Notes under the pieces: generated by a model
Seen by the model: only the letters and a program-made list of their open reading frames with translations
Database searches by the model: none
What the model was told of the DNA's origin: nothing
Source: Steromphala cineraria
Taxonomy: Eukaryota > Mollusca > Gastropoda > Trochida > Trochidae
Direction: 5' to 3'
Assembly (NCBI GenBank): GCA_916613615.1
Contig: OU744735.1
Location: forward strand, 38,823,468 to 38,887,467
DNA length: 64,000 nucleotides
Shown: piece by piece, positions 47,449 to 59,530 of the stretch
How positions within the stretch are numbered: position 1 is the stretch's first letter
How the letters are laid out: every line of letters starts with the position of its first letter
Made by a program: the position numbers and the translations under genes

Positions 47449-50312
47449 ATGAAGCTCCAGAGCCTCTTTGTGACAGTGCTGCTCCTCACTTCCGGTTTTC
47501 TGATTCTGGTGATGGTGATTGAAAACTCAGTTTATGAGAGAAAACGCAACGCTCTTAAGAGGCACATCGAGGTGGTTAAAGAGGAGCCATTATTTACAGG
47601 TGTGTGCATAGTTCAAGTCTTTGAAGTTCAAGTCTTTGAAGTTCAAGTATTTGAAGTTCAAGTCTTTGAAGTTCAAGTATTTGAAGTTCAAGTATTTGAA
47701 GTTCAAGTCTTTGAAGTTCAAGTATTTCAAGTTCAAGTATTTCAAGTTCAAGTATGTTAAGTTCAAGTATGTTCAAGTATTTCAAGTTCAAGTATGTTCA
47801 AGTATTTCAAGTTCAAGTATTTCAAGTTCAAGTATTTCAAGTTCAAGTTTTAAGGGCATCGAGAAGTAGTTAAACTTGAACAGCAAGATATTTAAGAAAC
47901 AACATCTTCATTGTGAAAATCCCCACAATTCACGATGCTTCTTTTTATCATATGAAATATTCCTCGAAACGTCTTGATTAATACCATAAAAACGTATTAA
48001 TCAAGAATGGTGTGCATAATGAATAAAAAAAGAAAGAAACTAATACTCGAGCATCGTTGTTCCAGCATATTTCAGAATGATTGTGTTTGATTTGATTTGA
48101 CGTCAAAATGTGTGTACAAGGCATAGGCCATATACAAAAATCCTGAAAAATCGCCTACATTGTATTAATGCTATAAACAAAGGTCAAAAAATGTTTTGCA
48201 TGGTAGACCAACCTTTGCGATATGTTTATGTCTGTGAACATGTCATATGCATTTTCTCAACAGTATGATCTAATATTACATTTTTAGTCGGCATTTACCA
48301 TGAACTAGTTGAGCACAACATGATTCTGCTTTCCAATATAATTTAGTCATGGTCAAACGTAAGAAAAACTATCTTAATGGAAGAGAGCAGCGTGAGGCTG
48401 TGTGATTCAACAAAGTAGGTTTTTCCTGTCCATGACGAAGTTTGGGTCAAACCCATATTTTCAAAGATGCATAAGCTTTGCGTGTCTGTAAGGTAAGTGC
48501 ACGTTCGGTTGCACAGAAACTTGGTTTTGCGTGACTGTAAGGTAAGTGCACGTTGCACAGAAACTTGGTTTCTGTGCAACGTGCAATTACCTTACAGCCA
48601 AGCAAAGCTTATTCATCTGGACAGAAAAAAAAAGATAAACAGTTGCAAAACTCCTCAAGATTTTTTACATTGTTCCTAATGAACAGATATTTACCATATC
48701 AGATGCCATATTCGAAGAAAATTTATTATTGTGATATCATCTACTCTTTTTTTGTACGATTGTTTTTATGATATTTTGTTGAACCCACTGCCATTTTGAT
48801 CTCTTGCGGTTCAAGAATATTGAAAAAGGGTGTACAATTATTTAAAAAGTGATTGGGATTGGGCGTTCCCCCATTTTACAGGCTATTTAAAGGGGGATTC
48901 GTACACCTGATCCAAACCCTCTAGAACCGCCACTAAGTATCTCTGTTTTTATAGCACCAATGGTGATCTTTGGAGATGAAGTGCAATTTGAGAATTGAAA
49001 TAGTATAGGCCATTGTTTTATCATATAAAATCTTCTTTTTGTAGGTAAATCGCTATACACACCAACAGCAGGGAAAGTCGAAGACAAGAAGAAAAGGACT
49101 CGAGTGTTATGTTGGATAATGACCATGTATAAAAACCTCATGCCCCAAGCGAGATATGTAAAACTAACTTGGGGAAAGCGTTGTGACATCCTCTTGTTCT
49201 TCGGCTCAGCAGAAAATAAAGACTTCCCTCTGATTAAACTTCATGTTCCGGAAGGCAGAAACCATCTCACCGAGAAAACATACAAAGCTTTTAGGTACGT
49301 TCATAAACATTATCTGGACAAAGCTGATTGGTTTTTGAAGGCGGACGATGATACGTACGTCTTGATGGACAATTTGAGGGACTATTTATCTGAGAGAAAC
49401 ACAGAGGACCCGGCGTACATGGGCTTCAAGTTTACAGGGAAGACCAAGCAAGGATACAACAGCGGAGGTGCAGGATATGTGCTGAGTAAAGAGGCTTTGA
49501 GGAGATTTGCTGCCAAAGGTGATGACCCCAAATTATGTCCCTTTAAAGGGGGAGTGGAAGATGCTGACCTAGGACGCTGTATGCAACATCTGGGAGTGAA
49601 AATAGGAAATACTTTGGACAAGAAAAACAGGACTCGTTTCCATTCTTACGACCCAGTAACTCACATTCATGCATCGGACAAATACCTCGCTAGCAAGTCG
49701 GCGTATGGACATAAGAAAGTAGGTATCTTTTTACATATTTTTTGTACATATTTACATTGCAGATTTTTATGATTGATTGATTGGGACGTTTTAAAATGTC
49801 ACCATTGTATCCCTCCACGTTGTTACCAACTATTAGAATTAGATTGCTCAGACCACAAATGAATGTTCTGAATCAAAGAATGACATCGTATTTCCTTAGA
49901 ACTATTAAAAATATATTTAGAAAGCGACCTAGAAACTCAAATCGTGTCACCTCACCTCGTTATATATTTATCTAGGGTTCAATTATCTGATTTCAGAGTA
50001 CTTTGAACGTCAGTGAATTTATACTCAAAGATTGAAATAATGTATAGGCTTGGTATTTTTAGCTGCCATGCAATATCCAAATCGTGTTAGGTTCGTACTG
50101 CTTGAAAGAAATTTAAAAAACGACCTAGAACCAATAATCATGTCAGTGCCTATTATATTTACCAATTGTTTATCATATGTTTTCAGGGTGCTGGCAACAT
50201 CAGTGACTACCCAATCTCCTTCCACTACGTCAAAGGTCGGGATATGGAGAGGATGGAACTACTCTTATATCATGTCAAACATGTTGGTGGAAAAGGAACA
50301 GTTTTGAAATGA
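47449..50312 (+). CDS. Core-1 beta-1,3-galactosyltransferase, C1GALT1-like (three coding exons)
   Basis: Exons 47437-47599 (ATG at 47449), 49045-49718 and 50187-50312 (TGA) join in phase to 316 residues; human C1GALT1 has 363. The family adds galactose to GalNAc-Ser/Thr in the Golgi, making core-1 O-glycans. The N-terminus is a type II signal anchor (hydrophobic residues 5-24, LFVTVLLLTSGFLILVMVI). Exon 2 carries the GT31 fold: RVLCWIMTMYKNL, RCDILLFFGSAENKDFP, ADWFLKADDDTYVLMDNLR with the metal-binding DDD, YNSGGAGYVLSKEALRRF, and the VEDADLGRCM block with the acidic catalytic region. Exon 3 gives YPISFHYVKGRDMERMELLLYH. The CCSD Cys pair that precedes this stretch in vertebrates is absent and the region is shorter, so it may be a mollusc-expanded paralogue with a different acceptor preference. 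Confidence 0.88.
47611..47850. repeat. 15-bp minisatellite in C1GALT1-like intron 1
   Basis: About 16 copies of gttcaagtatttgaa and variants (gttcaagtctttgaa, gttcaagtatttcaa), starting 11 bp after the splice donor at 47600. The 15-bp period keeps frames open on both strands, giving repetitive but meaningless ORFs. Confidence 0.9.
48475..48612. repeat. Compound palindrome in C1GALT1-like intron 1
   Basis: A near-perfect ~30-bp hairpin (48535-48564 with 48569-48597, one mismatch, 4-bp loop) is preceded by a direct duplicate of its left arm (48487-48534). Outer arms aagctttgcgtg and the complement near 48602-48610 frame the whole. Confidence 0.8.
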
Positions 50313-50510
50313 ACCAAAGTGCTGGGTGGCTATTCTCGGAAGTGTCCTCGCTAGGATATATCCTAGCTGTTTAGGACAGAAGTTAAGATATCCTTAGGTT
50401 AGGTTAAGACCGATTCTCGAAACTATCCTAAACCTGTCCTAACTGAATTGTAAATATGAAAATATGATTAGGTGTTTTAATATGTATATGCCATTCTCAC
50501 AGGGTGACAT

Positions 50511-50875
50511 TTAAAGGGGCAGTAGCACGTTTTTAGGGGGAATATAAGGTGATGTCAGGTAAATGAAAATAAATGGTTCCAAATGAAAGACAATGTATTT
50601 AAACTAAATGGAGCAGTAATAATTCAAATATATAACGTAAGGTTCTGCCATGCGATTCCTTTTTCTTACAGAAATGAATTAAAGGTGTTCACACAAAAAA
50701 TGGCCGCCAATGTATTTTATGTAAATCCTCATACTTTGTCCTCTGATTATGGTTGATTGGCTTGTGTAATGTGATTGTTGACACTGTCAATATAATACAT
50801 TAGGCATTTACTTACCATTATAAGTGCAATTTTTAAAATATAAAATTATCAAAAAACGTGCTACTGCCCCTTTAA
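50511..50875 (+). mobile_element. TTAA MITE, intact copy
   Basis: TTAA at 50511-50514 and 50872-50875, same interior as 42232. It lies 200 bp after the C1GALT1-like stop, probably within or just beyond its 3' UTR. Confidence 0.88.
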
Positions 50876-53726
50876 CATACCAGGAGCTAAGTTCATTTTA
50901 AAGTGATGTTTTATTCATCTGTTTATTTCGAAAAATATTTTAAAGAATGACTTTGTAACAAGAGTACCCAGTTAGATTTAGAAATGATAACAAAAAAATG
51001 CAACGATAATCATAATGATGAGTTTTAGTCTTTTGTGTATTAGTTACATTTCGACTTGCCGAATGTGGACCTTCACTATAATCAAAGGTTTTTATCCAAA
51101 CAAAGAAATGGTGCATTCATATTTTATTTCAAGCTGTGATCGAGAATCATCTTTGAATTATAAGCCCCGTTTACATGCGCGCTTTTACTTACCTATGTAT
51201 ATTTGCTCACATGTGTAAAAGTATTTGAGGTAAGTAAAGTGGTCATGCAATCTCATTCAAATGATATTATAATTTCTTCACTACGTTACACGCATAGCAT
51301 AGTGTAGCAGATAGATCATATTTTAATAAGATTGAGTGGTCATGTAAACGCACGTGCTGCAGCATACGTGAGTAAATTTACATGTGGGGTAGATTTGCAT
51401 AACCTTGCATAATTAATTTTGAAAGCCTTGCTTCAGATTTTCTTTCCCGTCCTTGAACGTAACCAATTTGAATAAAAAGAGACCAAAGATTCTAGAGGTG
51501 CCAAATAATGAGCATGAATGTGCTGTAAGACAAGACTAGAGGACTTTTATGGCGCTTCATTATTGTAACAACATATATGTACATAATGTGCTGTGTCGAC
51601 GAAGTATGAAAATAAATACTTTGTCTCTTCATCTGTCTTTGTACTTAATTCCTTCCTGTTGGTCTGTCGTCCTAACACTTCTTTCAACGGTCAAAAAATC
51701 AACCAAAGAATTATGCTCATTAAACTAAGCACTTTTTTGATTAAATGGAAATTTCTGTTTTTTCAACACTTCTTTCAATGGAGCTTCTTGACTTTGGTTG
51801 CTGATTATGATGGAGAGATGACTGTGTGCTACAATCCGTCCCTACTTGGATCATTCTCCCCTTACAGATGTGGTCCAAGCAGATTCTTCATTGCTAACCT
51901 CTGATTAAATTCGAGCGCTTTCTAGACTAGAATGTGAGAAGTCGTGATTTGATGCAATTAAGGTTTGTTGTTCAAACAGTTTCAAACAAAATTCATTAAC
52001 GTTTGGTCATTTCCATATGCTTCGTGAATACTACTATGGTGGGTGTTGCCTACGCACTGTCAACCTGAGTTGTGTTTTTCAGAAAAATAATCAAAATTTT
52101 GTTATGTAGTTTTATTCTTGCCTATCACCTTATGATAATTAAAAATACTATTTCATTTTTTTATTTGAGTCATAAGTACTATATGGAAATATGATATTGC
52201 TCCCCACAGAGCTGTAAAAACAGTGACCGTTAAATATCGAAATATCAATTCACAGTAGAACAATAACATATATTATCATAAACTCGCCACAGGGAAACCA
52301 CCTGTGTAATGACTTAACGAGTTCAACCTTTAGGCCATCGACCGCATTCGTAGGTCATCATTTGGAAGCGGAAAACATATCATTTGCAAGCAGTAAATAA
52401 ATAGTATATCCTGAGAAACAATGCAGGTAATCATCACTCAACCAATCATAGCTTTGACAGTCTGATTCAAATCGACCTAGTTCCGAGCAATTTTTTAAAA
52501 TATAAATTTTATTGTGATAACGAGATTATCTCCAGTGAAGAGGCAACATGTAAGTAAATCGAGGGGCAACCAATAAAAGCAGTTCAGGTTGAAATTGCTT
52601 CCATATGAGGTAGCTTTGTCAAACAGTCCCTGAAAGAAAATATTTTTAAAGGCTGATGTAAGTCCACATTCTTATAATACGTCTAGATCACTGCCTTTTA
52701 ACAGCTTTAGTGGACTTCTTTTTTCTTTAATACAAAATAGTTGAACATACTTTCAATTCAGAGACTAAAATTAAGTCTAATGTCCATCAAACAATCTTTA
52801 TTCTTCGACATATCCAACTTCTTAAAACGTCAGTCCAAGAATTTGGTACGTCTTCAGAAACTTTGATCACTCGCGACATTGCTGTATTGTAAAGCAAACA
52901 ATTTAAAATTGTGAAAAAAAAAGAAATATTAAAGCTGATAAAATTAAAATTAAAAGGCTCATAAAAATGAACATAATGTCTATAAGGTTTTATATGAAGT
53001 CATTCGTTAGCAATGTAAATCGGAAAGAAAAGCACGAAAGAAACCCAAAAGGAATGCTTTGCCTCGTTTTCAGATGACCGCCCGTTGCGTTTCCGTATCC
53101 CATTTCCCCACCATCTGGTTTTATTCGTCAAAGAATGCTAGGGATGTATACCTTCCAAAATAAATAAGATAAGATAAAATAGATGAATTATTTGTGATGT
53201 AAATTCTACACTTATTACGGCAAAACTGACAGCTTATATAGCAGAAGAACTGAAGCATTTATCTAAAATTCATAAAACAGGTTAAACGCTATTTTTATCA
53301 AAAATTGGACGATGTTTTTGTTCTTTACTAAAATTAGGTCAATGGTGATTAGATATTTGAAGACACGAATGCGCCATGCTCTTTCGAAATGATAGGAAAT
53401 TGATTTTGTCATTAATGTAACGAAAGAACCGTAACGATGCTATTTTCTCAAAATTCGTAAATATATATGTAGATTGCGAAAAGGGCTAGTCGGTTATTTG
53501 CTACTATGGTCATTGCTGGCTAACTAAAGACAAGACAAAATGGTATTGTATCTCCGCGGCCTCCGGTCCAAATACAGTTTAGAGAGTTATACATAATGAT
53601 TAATATATATTATTGACAGTGTTTGATCATTCTTTTAAAACTTTATCTCTAATTTACTAAAGTGTTTTATATACAAGGCAAATGTCTATTTTTCGTTCCT
53701 CACAAGATGATAATAATGACCTAAAT

Positions 53727-53771
53727 AAATACGTACCTGATTGTTGACAGGTAACAATCAGGTACGTATTT
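53727..53771. repeat. Perfect 19-bp hairpin
   Basis: aaatacgtacctgattgtt and its exact complement (53753-53771), 7-bp loop. Confidence 0.8.
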
Positions 53772-55368
53772 CTTTCTTATTTCACCATATGGTTTACAGA
53801 TGAAAATATCTCTAGCTCTGAATCTGCAGTTGTGGGTTCGAATCCCGGAATTTCGGTCCGAAAAAGTAAAAAAAATTATATTACACAGATAGTCTCATCC
53901 CATCACAGTGTTTTAAACTAATGTGCTAAAACATGCCGCATTAAACAAATTATGTGAAACGTGTGGATCTACATTTTACTATAATACGAGTCCGGACAAG
54001 CCGGCTCGATTAGGTCCTTCTGCCTGCAGTCCGTGAAGCATTCGTAAATGACATCACATCCGCATACTGATCAAAGATATTCCTTTCTCATGGAAGTATG
54101 CTCTTATTCTTTTAAACGCAAAATATTTACCTGGAAGTCATAAAAAAAAATTATAATTAATTTTTACTGAAAAATTTTGCGACCAACCTGGATAAATCGG
54201 ACCAAAATGAATTAAATAGGAGGTAATTTACCATGCTGCCCAAGTTGGCACCCATCGAACACAAATACGGTAGTTGAGACACGGTGTAAATCCTACACGC
54301 ATAATGATTACGTCACCGAAAGCGAGTTTGTTAAATGCTATGCCCTTTCTACAGGGGGTACTTTGCTCTTGGCGTCGAAATAAGTATGTTATTGTTGATA
54401 AAAAAATGTAAATATAATATCAAAATTTCGACGAAAGATTTTTTTACAGAGTGATGTATTTATTTCTCAAAAGCTAAATTTCATTCCGAACCGCATGCAA
54501 GTATGATAATGTATCTTTAATCTTTAATTTTCAGTCATTCCTCTTTGAGAGCCAACACTATGAAAGGATTTATTATCAGCTTCTTTAATACAGTGATTGC
54601 GAAGATTTAATTGACTTCCTAATACCTCAAATGCTTTTTACAAGGATTTACCTTGGAACTTCTCTCTAGCATGTTCATACCATTTTCTGTCGTCAATTGG
54701 AGTATTTTGGGGAAAAAACATATATTTTTGTAAAGTACAATGCCCTTTTTTTCTTACTCCGAAAAACTTATTGTAGCTGTTATACGATAAAAAATCTTAT
54801 AACAATCTGCTTAACAAAATACATATGCCTTTTCTAAAGAAAAAGATTGATTTATTGCAACGCTAAGGATTTGATCGTTGCATAACGGTGCCTTAGTTAA
54901 AAAATATAACAAACATAAATAAACATGTAGATCACATGCATTGCATAGGAATTCCACAAAAACGATCATGCCAACAAAATGTTTAAACATGTAAACTTGG
55001 TTAAATGATATATTGGGCGTGAGAAGTTTACAACAACCGTATCCAAACATCAGAACATTTCATCTCATAGCTAAAACATAAATACTTGCATGCGTATGAT
55101 AACTATACGTTGACATGAAAAAATCGTAGACAAACATTTAGTCCCTGAAAAAAAGAGTTCTTTACTGATTTTATTATTTTTATTTTACTTCAACAATACT
55201 TAATTTCTAAAGCTGAGACATCTAGACTTGCCAATATTTTCTAGACTTAGAAGGCTCCTTTAACTTTTTTGCTTTAGGGTCTGGATAACAGACTAAAAAG
55301 GCAATCTAGAACAAGCAAGGTAACAAAGTACAAGTTTTTAAGGATACTCAACTTCTTTATTCACAGAA

Positions 55369-55453
55369 TAGCGACGTTTTGGTATAGATCCTAATACCGT
55401 TATCGTTTCGGTATAGCATTAACTTCGTGAGTATCTATACCGAAACGTCGCTA
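55369..55453. repeat. Hairpin with 20-bp arms
   Basis: tagcgacgttttggtataga and tctataccgaaacgtcgcta (55434-55453), one mismatch. A partial third copy of the arm lies in the loop (tcgtttcggtatag, 55403-55416). Confidence 0.7.
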
Positions 55454-56892
55454 CTCACTTCTCTATCAGTGAAGATACTGGATATCCATACATTATGTAC
55501 TTTTAGAAATTGGATGTTCAAATAAAATTCATTTAAGGCGTTACTATATTTACCTGTAAACATTACCTTAGAACATTGTGATTATTGAACAATAACGTTT
55601 AACACTTTAACAGACAGAGGAACTAAAAGCAAACATTTAGAGCACGGTGTGATGATATATTATAGGGTTTGACGTTTATAACTGAAAGAGATTAAAATGT
55701 TAAGCACTACGTTAAACGAGACGGGAGGATTTAGCAAGAATATGACATAATGATATAACAGTCGTGTAAATTTTAAAATCTGTATACAAACAATGCAGAC
55801 AAAAATAACACCCTGTCCTGCTCGTAATTGCAAATAAATGATGAGAAACGAGCGTTGAAAACAAGTATTTTCCTATAAGCAGATGAGTAGGAGCCTACAA
55901 GATGGGTGACAATCATACATATAAGGGAACAACCTTTTACAAAACCATCTTCTTAGCTTCGAAATAGGTTTTCTTCCTCCTTTATGAAAAAAGGTCAAAA
56001 ACATCATTTTTACTCAAATTTTATGAATTACCAACATATCAATGACAGTTCTCGTATTTTAAACATACTTAAAATCGAAAAAGTCAAATATTATGAAATA
56101 CAGCTTTTTATAAACACAAAATTTCTTTTTTCATTTAGGTTACTATTGAATAAATGAAATGGTGCATGGCTTGTTACAAGTACAAAAAAACCCATGTTAG
56201 GATTTCTTCTGTTTTATTTGTTGAATTTAACGATATATTTGTTTAATCAAGTAATTGCATCAGCTAAATTCACAGTGCCGATATGTCTAATTTATTTTGC
56301 TACCCAACGGATCATCATTATGCGACCTAGTCTGTCATCCATACCCTAGAGCAAAAATGTTTAAACAAGTCTAGAATGCTCAGCTCTGAAGTTAAAGCAT
56401 CTTCTGGCCTACTTTTTGTGATAATACACGAATTGTATACATATTGTAAATATTGAAAATAAATACTTCTGGGGTTAGAAGTTTGTCTATATGCGACACA
56501 TCAAGTCGAAAAATGATTTAAAACAAATTGTGAATAAATCTTTTATAACTGATCCAGAATACAAACCTCAAATTAACCATTTTCATAAATATAGCTGGAA
56601 GATCGGTGAGTATCAATAAGATATTTTATTCGCAGAAAGAAGTAATCATCCAGGAAACTTGACCTTCTCAATGATGTACTATTCCTTACTACAAACCGAA
56701 ATTCTACCAAGCACAAACCTTTAGGACAGCATGACAGATTTTCAGAGATTCTATCGATTTTGTCCATCAACGCATGGCACATTGGTCAAAGATACAGGCT
56801 TCCGTGTCATTTGTACATTTCGGATGGGTTGTGGAGTCCTCTTACGTCAAAATCACAAGACGTCTTAGAAAGTAGACAGTCAGACCTATCCA

Positions 56893-57242
56893 TTAAAGGG
56901 GCAGTAGCACTTTTTAGGGGGAATACAAGGTGATGTCAGGAAAATGAAAATAAATGGTTCCAATCTAAAAACAATGTATTTAAACTAAATGGGGCAGTAA
57001 TAAATCAAATATATAATGTAAAGTTAAGCCATGCGATTCCCTTTCTTACACAAAATGAATTAATTGGGTTCACACAAACATGGCTGCCAATGACTTTTAT
57101 GTGAATCAATGGAAGTTATGGGAATGTTTATAATTTGTTCTCTGACTATGGATTATTGGTAATACATTTAGCATTAACTTACAATTATCAGTGAAAAAAA
57201 TAAAAATATAAGATTATGAAAAAACGTGCTACTGCCCCTTTA
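56893..57242 (+). mobile_element. TTAA MITE, diverged copy
   Basis: TTAA at both ends (56893-56896, 57239-57242), inverted aggggcagtagcac, with interior deletions relative to 42232. Confidence 0.85.
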
Positions 57243-57894
57243 AAACCATTTCCATTTCTGTCCCCAATCAAAGTTCGATTTTCTTGAATTAATATGTCTG
57301 TGAAATATTTTGTTTGGAGAGAAACTCCCTCTTTATAGCCTATTACCAACTCGCCAAGCGAGAGTAAAAATTTCAATGCAAAAGCCAAATCAAACTGACG
57401 ATGTCTTAATACCATACCATTGGAAGTCCTCTGATATTGTCTACCTTATTTGAAACGATTATGTTTAATCATACACATGAAATAGAAGATAGTAAACATT
57501 TACATCTTCTAACTTAGAAAAATGTTCCTATGTTGGTGATTAAAAGGTTAAAAACAGTTACATATGTCTGGGTATATATATGTGTCCAAATACAAGTAAC
57601 CTTATACTATAAAATGATTACCATTTTAAGAAATACAAATGTAAACATCCATAAAAATCAAACCAACAACAAAAAATACACAAAAATTAATAAGCTTACC
57701 ATTGGAACACAGAAACCACATTAGAGCGAACATAGACTATATCCATTTATCGTAAACTCCAATCTAAATCGGCAGCTAAGAAGCTTAAAAATTCATGTTG
57801 ACATTTTCCTTGCTATCGTTGAATCTGAGTAACGGTATGTTCGCATGAAGAGCTCTCAGCCCCTCTTTCCACTTCTAGAGATATTATCGTCTGG

Positions 57895-57928
57895 CACGTG
57901 CTTCCAGTCTCTGCCAGGTCACGTGACC
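57895..57928. promoter_or_regulatory. Two CACGTG E-boxes upstream of the calcium-sensor exon
   Basis: cacgtg at 57895-57900 and at 57920-57925, 25 bp apart. The second is the centre of a perfect 12-bp palindrome (ggtcacgtgacc, 57917-57928). They lie about 320 bp before the ATG in a locally GC-richer stretch that looks like a promoter or 5' UTR. USF/MITF/MYC-type bHLH factors bind such sites; which acts here is unknown. Confidence 0.45.
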
Positions 57929-58248
57929 CAAGTGTCGTCTGCTACTGTTCATATCACTGGCGGGAACGTAAGTAAGGCGAGGGGTTTGCTTAGCATTCTC
58001 GCGTTCAATAACAGAGCCATCTCTACGTGGATATTGGCCAAAGTGGTGACCCTTGGAGATTTCTGGAGAAGTGGGTCTCTGAGATTACAGCAGACGTGTT
58101 TCGACGATCACGGAGTACGGTTGAGGATTTGGGATTGTATTTCATGGTGCTGTGAGTGAAAGAGGTGGAAGGGGAATCGCGGGACGTGGATACTTGCTCG
58201 CTCGCTGGCTCCTCGGGTCTAGCCAAATATGATGGATCAAACGACATC

Positions 58249-58312
58249 ATGGGGAAACGGAATAGCAAACTAAAACCGGAGGAAATCGAAGAACTCAAAC
58301 GCACAACTTACT
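58249..58312 (+). CDS. Neuronal calcium sensor (NCS-1/frequenin- or neurocalcin-like), first coding exon only
   Basis: ATG 58249 in a strong context (A at -3, G at +4) gives MGKRNSKLKPEEIEELKRTTY, then one base of the next codon before a consensus donor (gtaagt, 58313). NCS-family proteins begin MGKxNSKLKPE; the MGxxxS start is the N-myristoylation signal and the following Lys/Arg help membrane binding. The Ca2+-binding EF-hands lie in later exons, which are not in the remaining 5.7 kb, so the first intron is long. The start resembles both NCS-1 (ELTRKTYF) and neurocalcin/hippocalcin; the TTY end favours NCS-1 slightly. The in-frame open stretch before the ATG has no recognisable protein and is taken as 5' UTR. 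Confidence 0.8.
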
Positions 58313-59284
58313 GTAAGTATTGTCGAAGGGTTAAGAGTCAAAGTTGATCTCCGAAGAAAAGGGTTTCATTTTCAATTCGAAGTTTTCAAGGTTCATGTTT
58401 TGGTTTGGAAGTCGCGGAAGTGTTGCCTTCCTCTATTTACTTTCTGTATGCTGTATAATGCTCTTATTGTTGTGATGGCGTATACGTTAAGCGAAGCTTC
58501 AGGATGCTGTCCTGGTTGATACAGGATAGCCATTGTCTATGGAACCAGCACCAGTGCTTACCATTCCGAGAATGCTGTCTGTGCTAAATATATCGCTGCG
58601 TTATAAACATGATTAAAACGGGACTCTACCGGCTTGACTTCTAGATCGCAACGAGTTGAAGGGGCCGCCAACATCTAACTCCAATATGCAATTTGTGCCG
58701 TCAAATCTTCACTTATATTGATTTTGGACCGCTCACGATTTAATTCTCGTTTTTTACAAAGAGAGTAATTCATAATGGTAACGAAAGGAATAGTTGAAAT
58801 TATGCTGTTATGTGGCGGAACAAAATTGAATTGATGAGGAAAACATATTTTGAAGCAGCTGGCAATTAGTACTGGTGCATGTTTTGATAACTGTTTTATG
58901 TTTCAAAGCTCACTGGCAAATATAATTGGTTGTATTCAAAAGAGATTGCAAAGTTGTTAAGAAGAGGTTCAAATCCTAAAACAATGTGTTGTATTTAAAT
59001 TGTTCCTCCCAATGAAAAACAAGTTGTGCATGTCACAGGTTTCATTTTAGAAATTGACGTGTTGATGTTAGAGGAAAATGGACATGCATTTTGTATATGA
59101 TTAAAAATTAATGAACAGATTGTCCTTTTCTTTTTAAATTGTTTCTTCAAAATAAATTGTTGATATTAACAAATTATTTTTCTTTGGTAAAAATATTTGT
59201 CTTTAAGAACAAAACCAGAGATAAACACATAGAAGATATTCTATTGTGTATATATATTGATCATACTTTCTGAAGATCTCTTGT

Positions 59285-59530
59285 TTATAAATCCATGATA
59301 ATGATGTTCTCAAAGACATAAAACATGAAGATACATATTTGTCAAACTTATAATGTTTATAAGCTTTTACTTCAAAACAAAGGATATCCTTGCATGATAA
59401 ATAACATCTTTTGTTAATGAATCCATGATAATGACGTAATATCATAAAAAATGAAGAAACATATTTGTCAAATGTTTATAAGCTTTTACTTTAGAACAAA
59501 GGATATCCTTTTATGAAACAATAACATGAC
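59285..59530. repeat. Two-copy tandem duplication, ~130 bp
   Basis: aatccatgataatga begins both units (59289 and 59420); both contain tttataagcttttact and caaaggatatcctt. Confidence 0.7.

Larger units (their letters stand above)
50876..56892. other. Long intergenic AT-rich stretch
   Basis: No gene supported in about 6 kb. Contents seen are two hairpins (53727-53771, 55369-55453), a tRNA B-box relic (gggttcgaatccc, about 53837) and scattered short direct repeats (aagtaaagtggtcatg at 51231 and 44164). The 103-codon frame at 51593 has no recognised domain. Confidence 0.45.

Noticed and set aside
47332..47760. 142-codon open frame running through the minisatellite
   Set aside because: A clean splice acceptor (47436) and donor (47600) define the real exon; the VFEVQ repeat tail is intron read-through.
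51593..51904. 103-codon plus frame downstream of C1GALT1-like
   Set aside because: Hydrophobic, Phe-rich and repetitive (two similar TSFNG/HFFQW stretches); no family recognised and no gene context.
53800..53870. Possible tRNA or SINE around a ggttcgaatccc B box
   Set aside because: No A box at the right distance; kept only as a relic note.
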